DNA of 64,000 nt from Cytobacillus gottheilii (GTDB taxonomy: Bacteria > Bacillota > Bacilli > Bacillales > Cytobacillaceae). The translations under genes and the position numbers were made by a program. The stretch lies in contig NZ_KV440945.1 in the NCBI RefSeq assembly GCF_001636345.1, positions 4,398,946-4,462,945 of the forward strand, read 5' to 3'. The notes beneath the pieces are model-generated. The model was not told the DNA's origin and made no database searches. It saw only the letters and a list, made by a program, of their open reading frames with translations. Positions 7,895 to 15,900 of this stretch are shown piece after piece (position 1 is the first letter of the stretch; each line of letters begins with the position of its first letter).

Positions 7895-9070
7895 ATGAAT
7901 CGGCAAAACAGGATTGCAGAACGTTTTGATTGGAATTTAAGCTTGCTGCTGTTTTTATTTTTTATCATTAGTTGTGTTGCTATATACAGCGGGCAATCAA
8001 CTTCTCAATATAATGTCAATTTCGCTCTCGCCCAAGTTAAAAATTATGTTGCCGGGACCGTCATCTTAGCCATTGTGATGTACTTTGATACAGAACAGGT
8101 AAAGAAGCTTGCCTGGTATTTGTTTGGGTTTGGGTTCATTCTGCAGGCTGGTTTGTTCGTTGCTCCAGAATGGCTTGCTGAGGAGAGAAAAGGAGCAACA
8201 CTATGGTACCAAATAAAATTCTTGGGTTCTGTCCAGCCTTCTGAATTCTTTAAGATCTTTTTAATTATTGCATTAGCTAAAGTAACCGTGGGCCATCATA
8301 AAAAGTTTGTGGCCAAAACGTTTCAAACGGATTTATTGCTCCTTTTAAAAATCGGCGGTTTGACCTTTATTCCATTTGCATTAATTGTGGTCGAGGATTT
8401 AGGGACAGCGCTTGTTATTTTGGCGATCATGACTGGGATTATTCTCGTTTCCGGAATTACGTGGAAGCTGATTCTTCCGATTATCACTCTTGGAAGCGCA
8501 GCTGTTGCCGGTATTTTATATCTTGTGATCCAGGCGCCACAATACCTTGAGAAATACGTTGATACGTATCAGATGTATCGCATCTATGCCTGGTTAGATC
8601 CCGTTGGCCACCGTCAGGGAGATGGCTTGCAGTTATATAATTCCCTGCATGCAATCGGCTCTGGTCTTCTATCCGGAAAAGGCTTTTATGATCGGCAAGT
8701 GTATATCCCCGATGTTCATACCGATTTTATTTTTAGTGTCATTGGGGAAGAATATGGTTTTATCGGCGCCAGTATCGTCATTGGATTGTTCTTTTTGCTG
8801 ATCTATCATTTAACGAAGACAGCACTAGAAGCTGCCGATCCTTTTAATACGTATATTTGTGTCGGCATTATTGGCATGATCACCTTTCATGTCTTCCAAA
8901 ATATCGGCATGACCATCCAAGTACTGCCAATTACGGGGATTCCACTTCCTTTTATCAGTTACGGAGGAAGTTCGATTATGGGGAATATGATGGCAATGGG
9001 ACTTGTCTTTGGAATGAAATTTCACCAGAAAAATTACATGTTCTCCTCTGGGAAAAATTATGTTGACTAA
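7895..9070 (+). CDS. SEDS-family peptidoglycan polymerase (RodA/FtsW-like)
   Basis: An integral membrane glycosyltransferase of the SEDS family that polymerises lipid II glycan strands with a partner penicillin-binding protein. The 391-residue protein has about ten hydrophobic helices. Family motifs visible are VQPSEFFKIFLI in the first third, VEDLGTALVILAI in the middle and TGIPLPFISYGGSSIMGNM near the C-terminus. The start at 7895 (MNRQNRIAERFDW) places the first helix where the family has it; an ATG at 7820 with AAAGGA 5 bases upstream would add 25 non-conserved residues and cannot be excluded. RodA-like paralogues are common in bacilli, so elongation versus a sporulation role is open. Confidence 0.85.
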   Translation: MNRQNRIAERFDWNLSLLLFLFFIISCVAIYSGQSTSQYNVNFALAQVKNYVAGTVILAIVMYFDTEQVKKLAWYLFGFGFILQAGLFVAPEWLAEERKGATLWYQIKFLGSVQPSEFFKIFLIIALAKVTVGHHKKFVAKTFQTDLLLLLKIGGLTFIPFALIVVEDLGTALVILAIMTGIILVSGITWKLILPIITLGSAAVAGILYLVIQAPQYLEKYVDTYQMYRIYAWLDPVGHRQGDGLQLYNSLHAIGSGLLSGKGFYDRQVYIPDVHTDFIFSVIGEEYGFIGASIVIGLFFLLIYHLTKTALEAADPFNTYICVGIIGMITFHVFQNIGMTIQVLPITGIPLPFISYGGSSIMGNMMAMGLVFGMKFHQKNYMFSSGKNYVD

Positions 9071-9090
9071 ATTTTACAATCACGTATAAT
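9063..9090 (+). promoter_or_regulatory. Promoter of the argS T-box transcript
   Basis: TTGACT at 9063-9068 and TATAAT at 9085-9090 are separated by 16 bases. The -35 hexamer overlaps the stop codon of the upstream SEDS gene, so the argS unit starts immediately after that gene ends. Confidence 0.8.
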
Positions 9091-9107
9091 ACGGTATTAA
9101 TATTAAA

Positions 9108-9336
9108 ATCAATGACGAAGAGAGTAGGATAATGTGTTTACAAAAGCGAGACAGGGATGGTGTAAGCCTGTTGGCAGCCTTTATTCGAAACGCACTTCTG
9201 AGTCCAGCGCTGAAAAATCAGTAGGCTCTGGCGGTGATGACCGTTAAGACATGTATATTCAAGGGGTCCTATTGGACAATCAGAGTGGTACCGCGGGTCT
9301 TTCAAACTCGTCTCTATTTTTAGAGACGGGTTTTTT
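9108..9336 (+). promoter_or_regulatory. T-box leader (arginine specifier) upstream of argS
   Basis: The leader shows the T-box sequence AGAGTGGTACCGCGG at 9282-9296, whose TGGT would pair with the uncharged tRNA acceptor end. It also has a stem I region with GGGATGGTG near 9153 and an intrinsic terminator. A CGC triplet, read as the arginine specifier, follows GAAA near 9190 and is followed by A as usual. Uncharged tRNA-Arg should stabilise the antiterminator and raise argS transcription. The T-box identity is clear; the exact specifier position is inferred. Confidence 0.92.
9306..9336 (+). terminator. T-box-controlled terminator
   Basis: ACTCGTCTCTA pairs with TAGAGACGGGT (one T-G wobble), followed by a T run. 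It sits directly after the conserved T-box sequence, as expected for the expression platform. Confidence 0.88.
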
Positions 9337-9375
9337 GTTTTTAAAAAAACATTTAATCTTAAGGAGGCAGCTCGT

Positions 9376-11061
9376 ATGATTGATTTCAAAAAAATATTTA
9401 GTTCTGCATTAAACGTTCATTTTCATGATCATATGTCACTGGACCAAATTGAAGCACTTATTGAAACGCCAAAAAACCCGCTGCATGGAGACTTAGCCTT
9501 TCCATGTTTTCAACTAGCTAAAGCATTGCGAAAAAACCCCGCTGAAATTGCACAAAAAGCTGCTTTGGAGCTTCAAGGTTCTCTAATCCATCAGGCTAAT
9601 GCAGTTGGGCCATATCTGAATGTCTTTTTTTCCAAAGAAGCAGCATCTTCACATATTTTAGAAGATGTTCTCAAACAGAACATCTTATACGGCACCAATC
9701 AATCCGGGCAAAACAAAACCGCCTTACTGGATTACTCTTCTCCCAATATTGCCAAGCCATTTTCAATGGGACATTTACGTTCTACGGTCATCGGCAATGC
9801 CCTGGCCAACCTTGCAGAAGCATGCGGATATCCAACTGTACGAATCAACTATATCGGGGATTGGGGAACACAGTTTGGAAAACTCATTACTGCTTACCAA
9901 AAATGGGGAGTTCCTTCAGAAATCGAAAAGCAGCCCATTCAAGAGCTTTTTAAATTATATGTCCGCTTTCATGAAGAAGAAAAAAATGATACAGAACTTA
10001 CGGCAGAAGCAAGACGTTCTTTTAAGAAATTAGAAGATGGAGATCAAGAAGCAGAAAAACTCTGGACATGGTTTAGAGATGAATCACTGACAGAGTTTCA
10101 GCGTATTTACAAACTATTAAATATCTCCTTTGATTTTTATCAGGGGGAAGCCTTTTATAACGATAAAATGGAGAACGCGGTTTCAGCGCTAAGAGACAAG
10201 GGATTACTATCGGACTCTGAAGGTGCCGAGGTTGTTTATTTAGACGATGGGCTCCCTCCCTGCTTAATAAAAAAATCGGACGGTGCCACATTGTATGCAA
10301 CAAGAGATATTGCAGCAGCCTTGTATCGCAAAACTCAATATCAATTTGATCATGCTTTATATATTGTTGGCCAGGAACAGTCGGTTCATTTTAAGCAAGT
10401 TAAACAAGTCATAAAAAAGCTGGGCTGCCACTGGGCAAATGATCTTTTTCATATCCCATTTGGTTTATATTTAAAAGACGGACAAAAAATGTCGACGAGA
10501 AAAGGAAAAGTCATTCTTCTTGAAGAGGTCGTTCTTGAGGCAATTAAACTGGCTGAAATAAACATAGATAACAAAAATCCTGACCTGGAGAACAAAAAAG
10601 AAATTGCTAAAGCGGTCGGAGTTGGCGCCATTCTTTTTCATGATCTTAAAAATGACCGGATGAATTCTATCGAGTTTTCTCTAAAAGATATGCTGACCTT
10701 TGAAGGCGAAACAGGTCCTTACTTACAATACACGAACGCTCGGGCATTCTCCATTCTGCGCAAATCATCCGCAGAACCAGCTTCTGTGATTGGTCTTTCT
10801 GATTCTGCCAGCTGGGAAGTACTAAAAAGCATCAACATGTATCCTGCCAAAATTCTGCAGGCCTATGAATTGCACTCCCCTGCTATTCTGGCAAAACATC
10901 TTTTAGAAATCAGCAAAAACTTTAACAAATACTACAGTAAAGTTCACATTCTGGAAAATGATGATTTGCTTCCATCCAGACTTGCCCTTGTTAAAGCCGT
11001 TACCATAACTCTTTCCAACGGTATGAAAATCCTCGGGATGGAAGCTCCAGAAAAAATGTAA
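9376..11061 (+). CDS. argS: Arginyl-tRNA synthetase
   Basis: A class I synthetase that charges tRNA-Arg. The 561-residue length, the N-terminal additional domain, the HIGH-equivalent PFSMGHLRST near residue 130 and the KMSK-equivalent QKMSTRKGK near 371 are diagnostic. The C-terminal DALR anticodon-binding domain ends with the family's characteristic GMEAPEKM. An AAGGAGG site precedes the ATG. The gene stands alone behind an arginine T-box, whereas the housekeeping argS of B. subtilis is not T-box controlled, so this may be a second, starvation-induced copy; that is inference. Its stop is one base from the stop of the convergent TauE-type gene. Confidence 0.95.
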   Translation: MIDFKKIFSSALNVHFHDHMSLDQIEALIETPKNPLHGDLAFPCFQLAKALRKNPAEIAQKAALELQGSLIHQANAVGPYLNVFFSKEAASSHILEDVLKQNILYGTNQSGQNKTALLDYSSPNIAKPFSMGHLRSTVIGNALANLAEACGYPTVRINYIGDWGTQFGKLITAYQKWGVPSEIEKQPIQELFKLYVRFHEEEKNDTELTAEARRSFKKLEDGDQEAEKLWTWFRDESLTEFQRIYKLLNISFDFYQGEAFYNDKMENAVSALRDKGLLSDSEGAEVVYLDDGLPPCLIKKSDGATLYATRDIAAALYRKTQYQFDHALYIVGQEQSVHFKQVKQVIKKLGCHWANDLFHIPFGLYLKDGQKMSTRKGKVILLEEVVLEAIKLAEINIDNKNPDLENKKEIAKAVGVGAILFHDLKNDRMNSIEFSLKDMLTFEGETGPYLQYTNARAFSILRKSSAEPASVIGLSDSASWEVLKSINMYPAKILQAYELHSPAILAKHLLEISKNFNKYYSKVHILENDDLLPSRLALVKAVTITLSNGMKILGMEAPEKM

Positions 11062-11062
11062 C

Positions 11063-11926
11063 TTACTGCTCTCCTGCTGTTTTTTTCTTGCTGCGCACTC
11101 TCACAAAGGCAATCACAAAAAAGCTCAGCAAGAAAAGTGCGGTAATCGCCAAACCTGCTGTATTGAAGTTTACTAGCTTCATGATGACACTAATAACAGT
11201 AGATACATACAATACTCCTAATAGGCGGGTAATTTCCCCGTTTGCAAAGAAATTGGTTAAACGGGCTCCAAATTGTGAGCCGATTAGACCGCCTGCTACT
11301 AAGATTAAACCTACGAGCAAGTCAATCTGAACATCAAAGGAATACGAGACAAAACCGGATGAAACAATGAATAAGACAGCAAATAAACTGGTGCCCACCG
11401 CTTTTTTAGACGGAAATCCTAGGAAAGCAACGCTTAATGGAACAATAATAAAGCCTCCCCCTACACCGAGGGTTGTAGAAACTAAACCTGCTCCAAAACC
11501 AATGATTAATACTTTTCCAATTCCAGGTGAACGTTTCTGCATCCCCTTTTGAACTGCTTTCTCTTTTTTCAGCATTTGTACGGAGAAATAGGAAAGCATG
11601 ACAATATACAGCATCGGGATGACCCATTCATCATAGCCGCGTTCCTCAAGGAACAGAACGAATGGCTTAGCAATCTGTGTTGCCGCCATGCCGCTAATTC
11701 CCAGCAGCAAACCTTCCTTCCAATAAATATTTTTCATCCTTAAATGGGCAACGATCCCCGAAAGAGAGCTTCCTATCGTAAATAACAAGCTCGTCGTTAT
11801 CGCTACAACTGGTTCATAACCAATCAGCATTAAAAATGGTGTTAAAATAAACCCCCCGCCGATCCCAAAAAAGCCCGACATGACACTTACTAAAACACCT
11901 AATAAAAAAAAGAAAAAGTATTCCAC
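11063..11926 (-). CDS. TauE/SafE-family membrane transporter (sulfite/anion exporter type)
   Basis: A 287-residue inner-membrane protein of the TauE/SafE family, with about eight helices in two similar halves. Each half carries a glycine-rich motif (GFFGIGGGFILTPFLMLIG near residue 19; TTLGVGGGFIIVPL near 158). The family exports sulfite, sulfoacetate or other organic anions in characterised cases; the substrate here is unknown. It starts at GTG with GAGGGTG about 6 bases upstream. The hydrophilic RSKKKTAGEQ tail overlaps no other gene, and there are no sulfur genes adjacent to hint at the substrate. Confidence 0.85.
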   Translation of the reverse strand: MEYFFFFLLGVLVSVMSGFFGIGGGFILTPFLMLIGYEPVVAITTSLLFTIGSSLSGIVAHLRMKNIYWKEGLLLGISGMAATQIAKPFVLFLEERGYDEWVIPMLYIVMLSYFSVQMLKKEKAVQKGMQKRSPGIGKVLIIGFGAGLVSTTLGVGGGFIIVPLSVAFLGFPSKKAVGTSLFAVLFIVSSGFVSYSFDVQIDLLVGLILVAGGLIGSQFGARLTNFFANGEITRLLGVLYVSTVISVIMKLVNFNTAGLAITALFLLSFFVIAFVRVRSKKKTAGEQ

Positions 11927-12036
11927 GATATCACCCTCTGCTTAGAAACATACTCCCAACATTGTACACCTGCCAAAAAGACATGTCTAACCCCGATTGA
12001 ACAAGCATATGATGATCATGAAAGGAGCATTGGAAT

Positions 12037-12633
12037 ATGTCTGCGTTTATACATAGTATTGAAGTTTGGTTAATGGAGTATGGTGTCTTTAGTTTATTGT
12101 TTATCTCCTTTGCAGATTCTTCTTTTTTCCCGATTCCACCTGACGTTCTATTAATTCCTCTTGGGATCGCCAATCCGGACAAAGTTTTTGCTTATGCATT
12201 GTTAACCACTGCAGCCTCCGTGCTTGGCGCTGCATTTGGCTGGGTAATAGGGAAAAGACTTGGAAGGCCTGTTTTGAAATTCATTATCTCAGAAAGCAAG
12301 ATTAACAAAGTAGAAGAATACTTTGCTAAATACGGAGCAATGGCTATATTAATCTCTGCATTTACACCATTCCCTTTTAAAATCTTCACCATTTTTGCTG
12401 GGATTTCAAATGTTAAATTAAACGTATTGATTATCTGGTCTATTATTGGCAGAGGTGCACGTTTCTTTTTAGAGGCAGTGATCATTCTCTACCTTGGTGC
12501 CAAAGCCGGACCCTATATCCAGGAACACTTTACACAAATTACATTGATTGGCGGAGGCGCCGTTGTTACTGCTTATTTGCTTTACCTGGTGATAAAAAAT
12601 AGAACGAAACCTATTAACATAACAAAGCGCTGA
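12037..12633 (+). CDS. YqaA/DedA-type VTT-domain membrane protein
   Basis: A 198-residue membrane protein of the SNARE-associated (VTT) superfamily, closest in pattern to the YqaA branch. It has DSSFFPIPPDVLLIPLG near residue 27, then GWVIGKRLGRPVL, and the family's RGARFFLEAVIILYLG near 146. The proline-containing re-entrant loop (FTPFPFKIFTIFAG) is clear. Some VTT proteins are now regarded as lipid scramblases or flippases, but YqaA proteins are poorly studied. GAAAGGAGC precedes the ATG. It is a single-gene unit with a strong terminator. Confidence 0.82.
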   Translation: MSAFIHSIEVWLMEYGVFSLLFISFADSSFFPIPPDVLLIPLGIANPDKVFAYALLTTAASVLGAAFGWVIGKRLGRPVLKFIISESKINKVEEYFAKYGAMAILISAFTPFPFKIFTIFAGISNVKLNVLIIWSIIGRGARFFLEAVIILYLGAKAGPYIQEHFTQITLIGGGAVVTAYLLYLVIKNRTKPINITKR

Positions 12634-12660
12634 CATTATCAAGATGTCAGCGCTTTTTTT
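12624..12660 (+). terminator. Terminator after the VTT-domain gene
   Basis: AAAGCGCTGACAT pairs with ATGTCAGCGCTTT around a 7-base loop and is followed by a T run; the stem overlaps the end of the coding sequence. Confidence 0.9.
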
Positions 12661-12679
12661 ATTTATTATAAATATTAAT

Positions 12680-12694
12680 TTAAAATAATTATAA
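12680..12694 (+). promoter_or_regulatory. PerR/Fur-family box upstream of dps
   Basis: TTAAAATAATTATAA differs at one position from the 7-1-7 PerR consensus TTATAATNATTATAA. It lies directly upstream of the -35 region of dps. A second, imperfect relative (TTATAATCAATTTATAA, 12723-12739) overlaps the -10. PerR control of Dps-family genes is established in B. subtilis (mrgA); application here is inference. Confidence 0.65.
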
Positions 12695-12701
12695 TTTAAT
12701 A

Positions 12702-12729
12702 TTGATTTTATTTTTATATTTGTTATAAT
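12702..12729 (+). promoter_or_regulatory. dps: Promoter of dps
   Basis: TTGATT at 12702-12707 and TATAAT at 12724-12729, spacer 16 bases; about 32 bases before the start codon. Confidence 0.7.
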
Positions 12730-12761
12730 CAATTTATAAGATCAATGAGGAGGCTTTTATA

Positions 12762-13199
12762 ATGGAAAAATTATATTCAGCACTTAACGTACAAATCTCT
12801 AACTGGAGTGTTCTATACACAAAATTGCATCGCTATCACTGGTATGTAAAAGGCCCTAACTTCTTTGCACTGCATGCTAAATTTGAAGAATTATATAATG
12901 AAGCAGCTAACGTTGTGGATGAAGCTGCTGAGCGTTTACTTGCAATCGGAGGTAAACCAGTTTCGACTATGCAGGAATATCTAAACACTTCCACATTAAC
13001 GGAGGACACAGCTCCAGCTACAGCAAGCGAGATGGTTGCAAACTTAGCAGCAGATTACACTCAATTAAAGAAAGAACTGGAAGACTTAGCTGCACTTGCA
13101 GCAGATCAAAACGATGATTTAACAAACGACTTCGCAGTAGGCTTAATGGCTACACTAGATACACATATCTGGATGTTTAACGCTTACTTAGGAGAATAA
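12762..13199 (+). CDS. dps: Dps-family ferritin-like DNA-protection protein
   Basis: A 145-residue four-helix protein that assembles into a 12-mer, oxidises Fe2+ with peroxide and stores it, protecting DNA. The ferroxidase residues typical of the inter-subunit site are visible: H26 in YHWYVKGP, H38 in FFALHAKFEELY, then D53 and E57 in VVDEAAERL. LLAIGGKPVSTMQEYL is a Dps family block. There is no long basic N-terminal tail, so direct DNA binding is uncertain. AGGAGG precedes the ATG. The promoter carries a PerR-like box, which fits peroxide induction. It is monocistronic with a strong terminator. Confidence 0.93.
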   Translation: MEKLYSALNVQISNWSVLYTKLHRYHWYVKGPNFFALHAKFEELYNEAANVVDEAAERLLAIGGKPVSTMQEYLNTSTLTEDTAPATASEMVANLAADYTQLKKELEDLAALAADQNDDLTNDFAVGLMATLDTHIWMFNAYLGE

Positions 13200-13213
13200 T
13201 AGAGATTGCTAAA

Positions 13214-13246
13214 GAAGTCAGTGATAATTATCACTGACTTCTTTTT
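13214..13246 (+). terminator. Terminator of dps
   Basis: GAAGTCAGTGATAA pairs perfectly with TTATCACTGACTTC and is followed by TTTTTT. Confidence 0.9.
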
Positions 13247-13308
13247 TGCCCAATTTCCACCTTGAGCATGTTACTATTTAAATAAGAACATGTTAGGGGG
13301 AGAATACC

Positions 13309-13935
13309 ATTAAGTTTAATCAGGTTGTAAAGTCAATAGAAGAGCTTCATAGTATTGCAGGAACACCAGGAATCACGGTGTTAAATAAAACGATATCTTT
13401 TTTAGATGAACATTGCAGAAACTTTATGGATCAATCACCATTTGTGTTTATCTCAACTTCTGATTCAACTGGACGCTGTGACTGTTCACCTCGCGGAGAT
13501 GCTCCAGGCTTTGTGCATGTGCTTGATGAGAAGCATTTGGTTATTCCAGAAAGACCTGGTAACCGAAAAATGGACTCGCTCATCAATATCCTCTCAAACC
13601 CAAATATCGGACTCATTTTTGTCATTCCTGGATTAGGAGAAACACTGCGAATTAATGGTTCCGCTACCATTATTCAAGATGCTGAAATTCTAGAAAAAAT
13701 GGCTGTTAATGAGAAAGTTCCTCAGCTCGGAATTGTTGTCAAAGTAGAAGAATGCTATATTCATTGCGCTAAAGCTTTTAAGCGCTCTCAACTATGGGAG
13801 CCGGAATCCTGGAGTACAAAGGAGCAGCTGCCGCAGCCTGCTAAAATGCTTGCAGCTCACATCAACATGGAAGACCTTGATAGTGAAAAAATCCAAACCT
13901 CCTTGAACCTAAGCTACAAGCACAACTTATATTAA
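13309..13935 (+). CDS. PPOX-type FMN-binding flavoprotein, apparent AUU start
   Basis: A pyridoxamine-phosphate-oxidase-fold protein of the MSMEG_1061-like group. DEHCRNFMDQSPFVFISTSDSTG leads into CSPRGDAPGFVHVLDEKHLVIPERPGNRK, the FMN-phosphate contact region, and the C-terminus has the expected C-IHCAKAFKRSQLW block. The conserved N-terminal part (SIEELHSIAGTPG) lies upstream of the first conventional start (GTG, 13378). Reading back, an in-frame stop occurs at 13294, and no ATG, GTG or TTG lies between it and 13378. AGGGGGAG at 13295-13302 is 6 bases before ATT at 13309, so AUU is the best start, giving 208 residues. The electron donor and substrate are unknown. Confidence 0.78.
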   Translation: MKFNQVVKSIEELHSIAGTPGITVLNKTISFLDEHCRNFMDQSPFVFISTSDSTGRCDCSPRGDAPGFVHVLDEKHLVIPERPGNRKMDSLINILSNPNIGLIFVIPGLGETLRINGSATIIQDAEILEKMAVNEKVPQLGIVVKVEECYIHCAKAFKRSQLWEPESWSTKEQLPQPAKMLAAHINMEDLDSEKIQTSLNLSYKHNLY

Positions 13936-13942
13936 ACAGCTT

Positions 13943-13987
13943 AAGACACAAACCGATATTTACTAGATTCGGTTTGTGTCTTTTTTT
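13943..13987 (+). terminator. Terminator of the PPOX gene
   Basis: AAGACACAAACCGA pairs with TCGGTTTGTGTCTT around a 12-base loop and is followed by a T run. Confidence 0.9.
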
Positions 13988-14013
13988 GTTGAGATGTTCC
14001 CCTAAAATATATA

Positions 14014-14042
14014 TTGACAATATTTAGTGACGGGCGTATTTT
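14014..14042 (+). promoter_or_regulatory. Promoter of the Ktr-type gene
   Basis: TTGACA at 14014-14019, 17-base spacer, TATTTT at 14037-14042; 57 bases before the ATG. Confidence 0.65.
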
Positions 14043-14099
14043 TAGAATCAAATAATACCCCAATAAACCACAACCATTGGGAGATAGAAGGGTTATCCA

Positions 14100-15419
14100 A
14101 TGAACACTAAATACTGGACATTAAATCCTGCCCAGCTGATTGTTTCTCTCTTTGCTCTATGCGCAATGGCGGGCACTGTCCTATTGAAGCTGCCGATTGC
14201 AACGGAGGATGGCGTATCATGGATTGATGCCGCTTTTTTATCAACGTCTGCCATTACTGTTACCGGGCTTGCTTCAGTTGACCCAGGCTCTACCTTTACT
14301 CTATTCGGTGAAATTGTTCTAATGTTTCTCATGCAGATTGGCGGCATTGGGGTTATGTGCTATGCGGTTTTAATTTATGTCCTTATCGGCAAAAGAATCA
14401 AATTTAAAGAAAGACTGTTAATACAGCAAGCGTTAAATCAAAATTCACTCGGAGGCGTAATCAGGCTTGCCCGAAGTGTTCTGATTTATTCCTTCGTTAT
14501 CGAGGCTGCAGCTGCGCTCTTACTCAGCATTCGCCTTGTTCCGGAATATGGGTTTGGCCAAGGGCTTTATTACAGCCTTTTTCATTCGATTTCCGCCTTT
14601 AATAATGCAGGATTAGCTTTATGGTCTGATGGTTTAATGGGCTTTGTTGGGGATCCGGTCATGAATATTGTTATTACGATGCTATTTATTTTCGGTGGTC
14701 TCGGCTTCACCGTCATTGCAGACCTCATTTACGCTAAACGATTTAGACAACTATCACTTCATTCTAAAATGATGATTACAGGCACCTTTGTGATAAATAT
14801 TGTGGCGATGTTCGTCATCTTTTTCCTTGAATTTAATAATGAAGGCACACTCGCTCCTCTTTCATTATGGGAAAAAGCTGCTGCTTCTTATTTTCAAGGT
14901 GTGAGTCCAAGAACAGCAGGATTTAATACAGTGGATATTTCCGCGATAGAAGATCCGACCGCCTTCTTTATGATGATGCTGATGTTTATTGGAGCAGGCA
15001 GCACCTCTACAGGTGGAGGTATTAAATTAACCACCTTCCTGATTCTTTTATTAGCTGCCATTACATTTATTCGCGGCAAAAAGGATACAGTCATTTTTAG
15101 AAGAAGATTACAGGAGACGACCATCATGAAAGCACTGGCAATCGCTGTTACCAGTCTCCTCTTTATTTGTATGGCAATATTTTTACTGACCATTTTTGAA
15201 GAGAGAGATTTTCTGCCGCTTGCTTTTGAAGTGATTTCAGCATTTGGCACAGTCGGACTTTCAATGGGGGTTACACCTGAATTATCGGTAATCGGAAAAC
15301 TTATTATTATGTTTATTATGTTTTTAGGAAATATCGGTCCGCTAACACTGGCATACACCCTGGCAAAACCGGACCAGCAGAAGATCCGCTATCCGCAGGA
15401 AGATGTGCTGACAGGCTGA
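14100..15419 (+). CDS. Potassium uptake channel subunit, KtrB/KtrD type
   Basis: The membrane subunit of a sodium-dependent Ktr potassium uptake system. The 439 residues fold into four M1-P-M2 repeats. Their selectivity-filter loops are visible as ITVTGLA near residue 55, FNNAGLA near 175, SPRTAGFN near 275 and AFGTVGLS near 381, each with the conserved glycine. No regulatory RCK subunit (KtrA/KtrC) is adjacent. In B. subtilis KtrD is likewise encoded apart from KtrC, so this gene resembles ktrD in organisation. The leader is short and no c-di-AMP riboswitch was recognised in it. Confidence 0.9.
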   Translation: MNTKYWTLNPAQLIVSLFALCAMAGTVLLKLPIATEDGVSWIDAAFLSTSAITVTGLASVDPGSTFTLFGEIVLMFLMQIGGIGVMCYAVLIYVLIGKRIKFKERLLIQQALNQNSLGGVIRLARSVLIYSFVIEAAAALLLSIRLVPEYGFGQGLYYSLFHSISAFNNAGLALWSDGLMGFVGDPVMNIVITMLFIFGGLGFTVIADLIYAKRFRQLSLHSKMMITGTFVINIVAMFVIFFLEFNNEGTLAPLSLWEKAAASYFQGVSPRTAGFNTVDISAIEDPTAFFMMMLMFIGAGSTSTGGGIKLTTFLILLLAAITFIRGKKDTVIFRRRLQETTIMKALAIAVTSLLFICMAIFLLTIFEERDFLPLAFEVISAFGTVGLSMGVTPELSVIGKLIIMFIMFLGNIGPLTLAYTLAKPDQQKIRYPQEDVLTG

Positions 15420-15445
15420 TTGCTAGAGAAAAGGAGCCTGCGTTT

Positions 15446-15779
15446 GGCGTGATTATAGCATAAATGCGACTCTATTTTACAGTTATTGGTGTTTAACGGC
15501 GTGATTACAGTTTAAATGCGACTCCTTTTTCCATTTACTGGTGTTTCGCGGCCTGATTACAGCTTAAATGCGACTCCGTTTTCCAGTTACTGGGGTTTTG
15601 TAGCCTGATTCAAGCTTAAACACGACTATTTTTTCTAATTATTGGGGTTTCGTGGCGTGATTATAGCATAAATGCGACTCTGTTTTACAGTTATTGGTGT
15701 TTGACGGCGTGATTACGGCTTAGATATTATTCTCTTATCCAATTTCTTTTATAATATGACACGATTACAGCCTTCCTCA
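15446..15779. repeat. Tandem array B: about 7 copies of a second 52-bp unit
   Basis: The word GATTA or GATT recurs at 15451, 15503, 15555, 15607, 15659, 15711 and 15763, exactly 52 bases apart. A typical unit reads GGCGTGATTACAGCTTAAAT, then GCGACTCTGTTTTCCAGTTA and TTGGTGTTTC. The last copy is partly degenerate. The sequence is not recognisably related to array A at 6970-7668, yet the period is the same. It lies between convergent genes and contains no gene. Confidence 0.93.
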
Positions 15780-15857
15780 TAGTATTAAATAAAATTGTTC
15801 CACCCAACAAGCACAAAACAGCTCGGCTTTTGACTTCGTTAAAGCTGGACACAATAC

Positions 15858-15900
15858 AAAAAAGGCAGCATGGGAACCACCATTCACCACACTGCCTTTT
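15858..15900 (-). terminator. Terminator of the diguanylate cyclase gene
   Basis: On the minus strand AAAAGGCAG pairs with CTGCCTTTT and runs into a U tract, starting at the stop codon region of the gene at 15899-17389. Confidence 0.8.
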
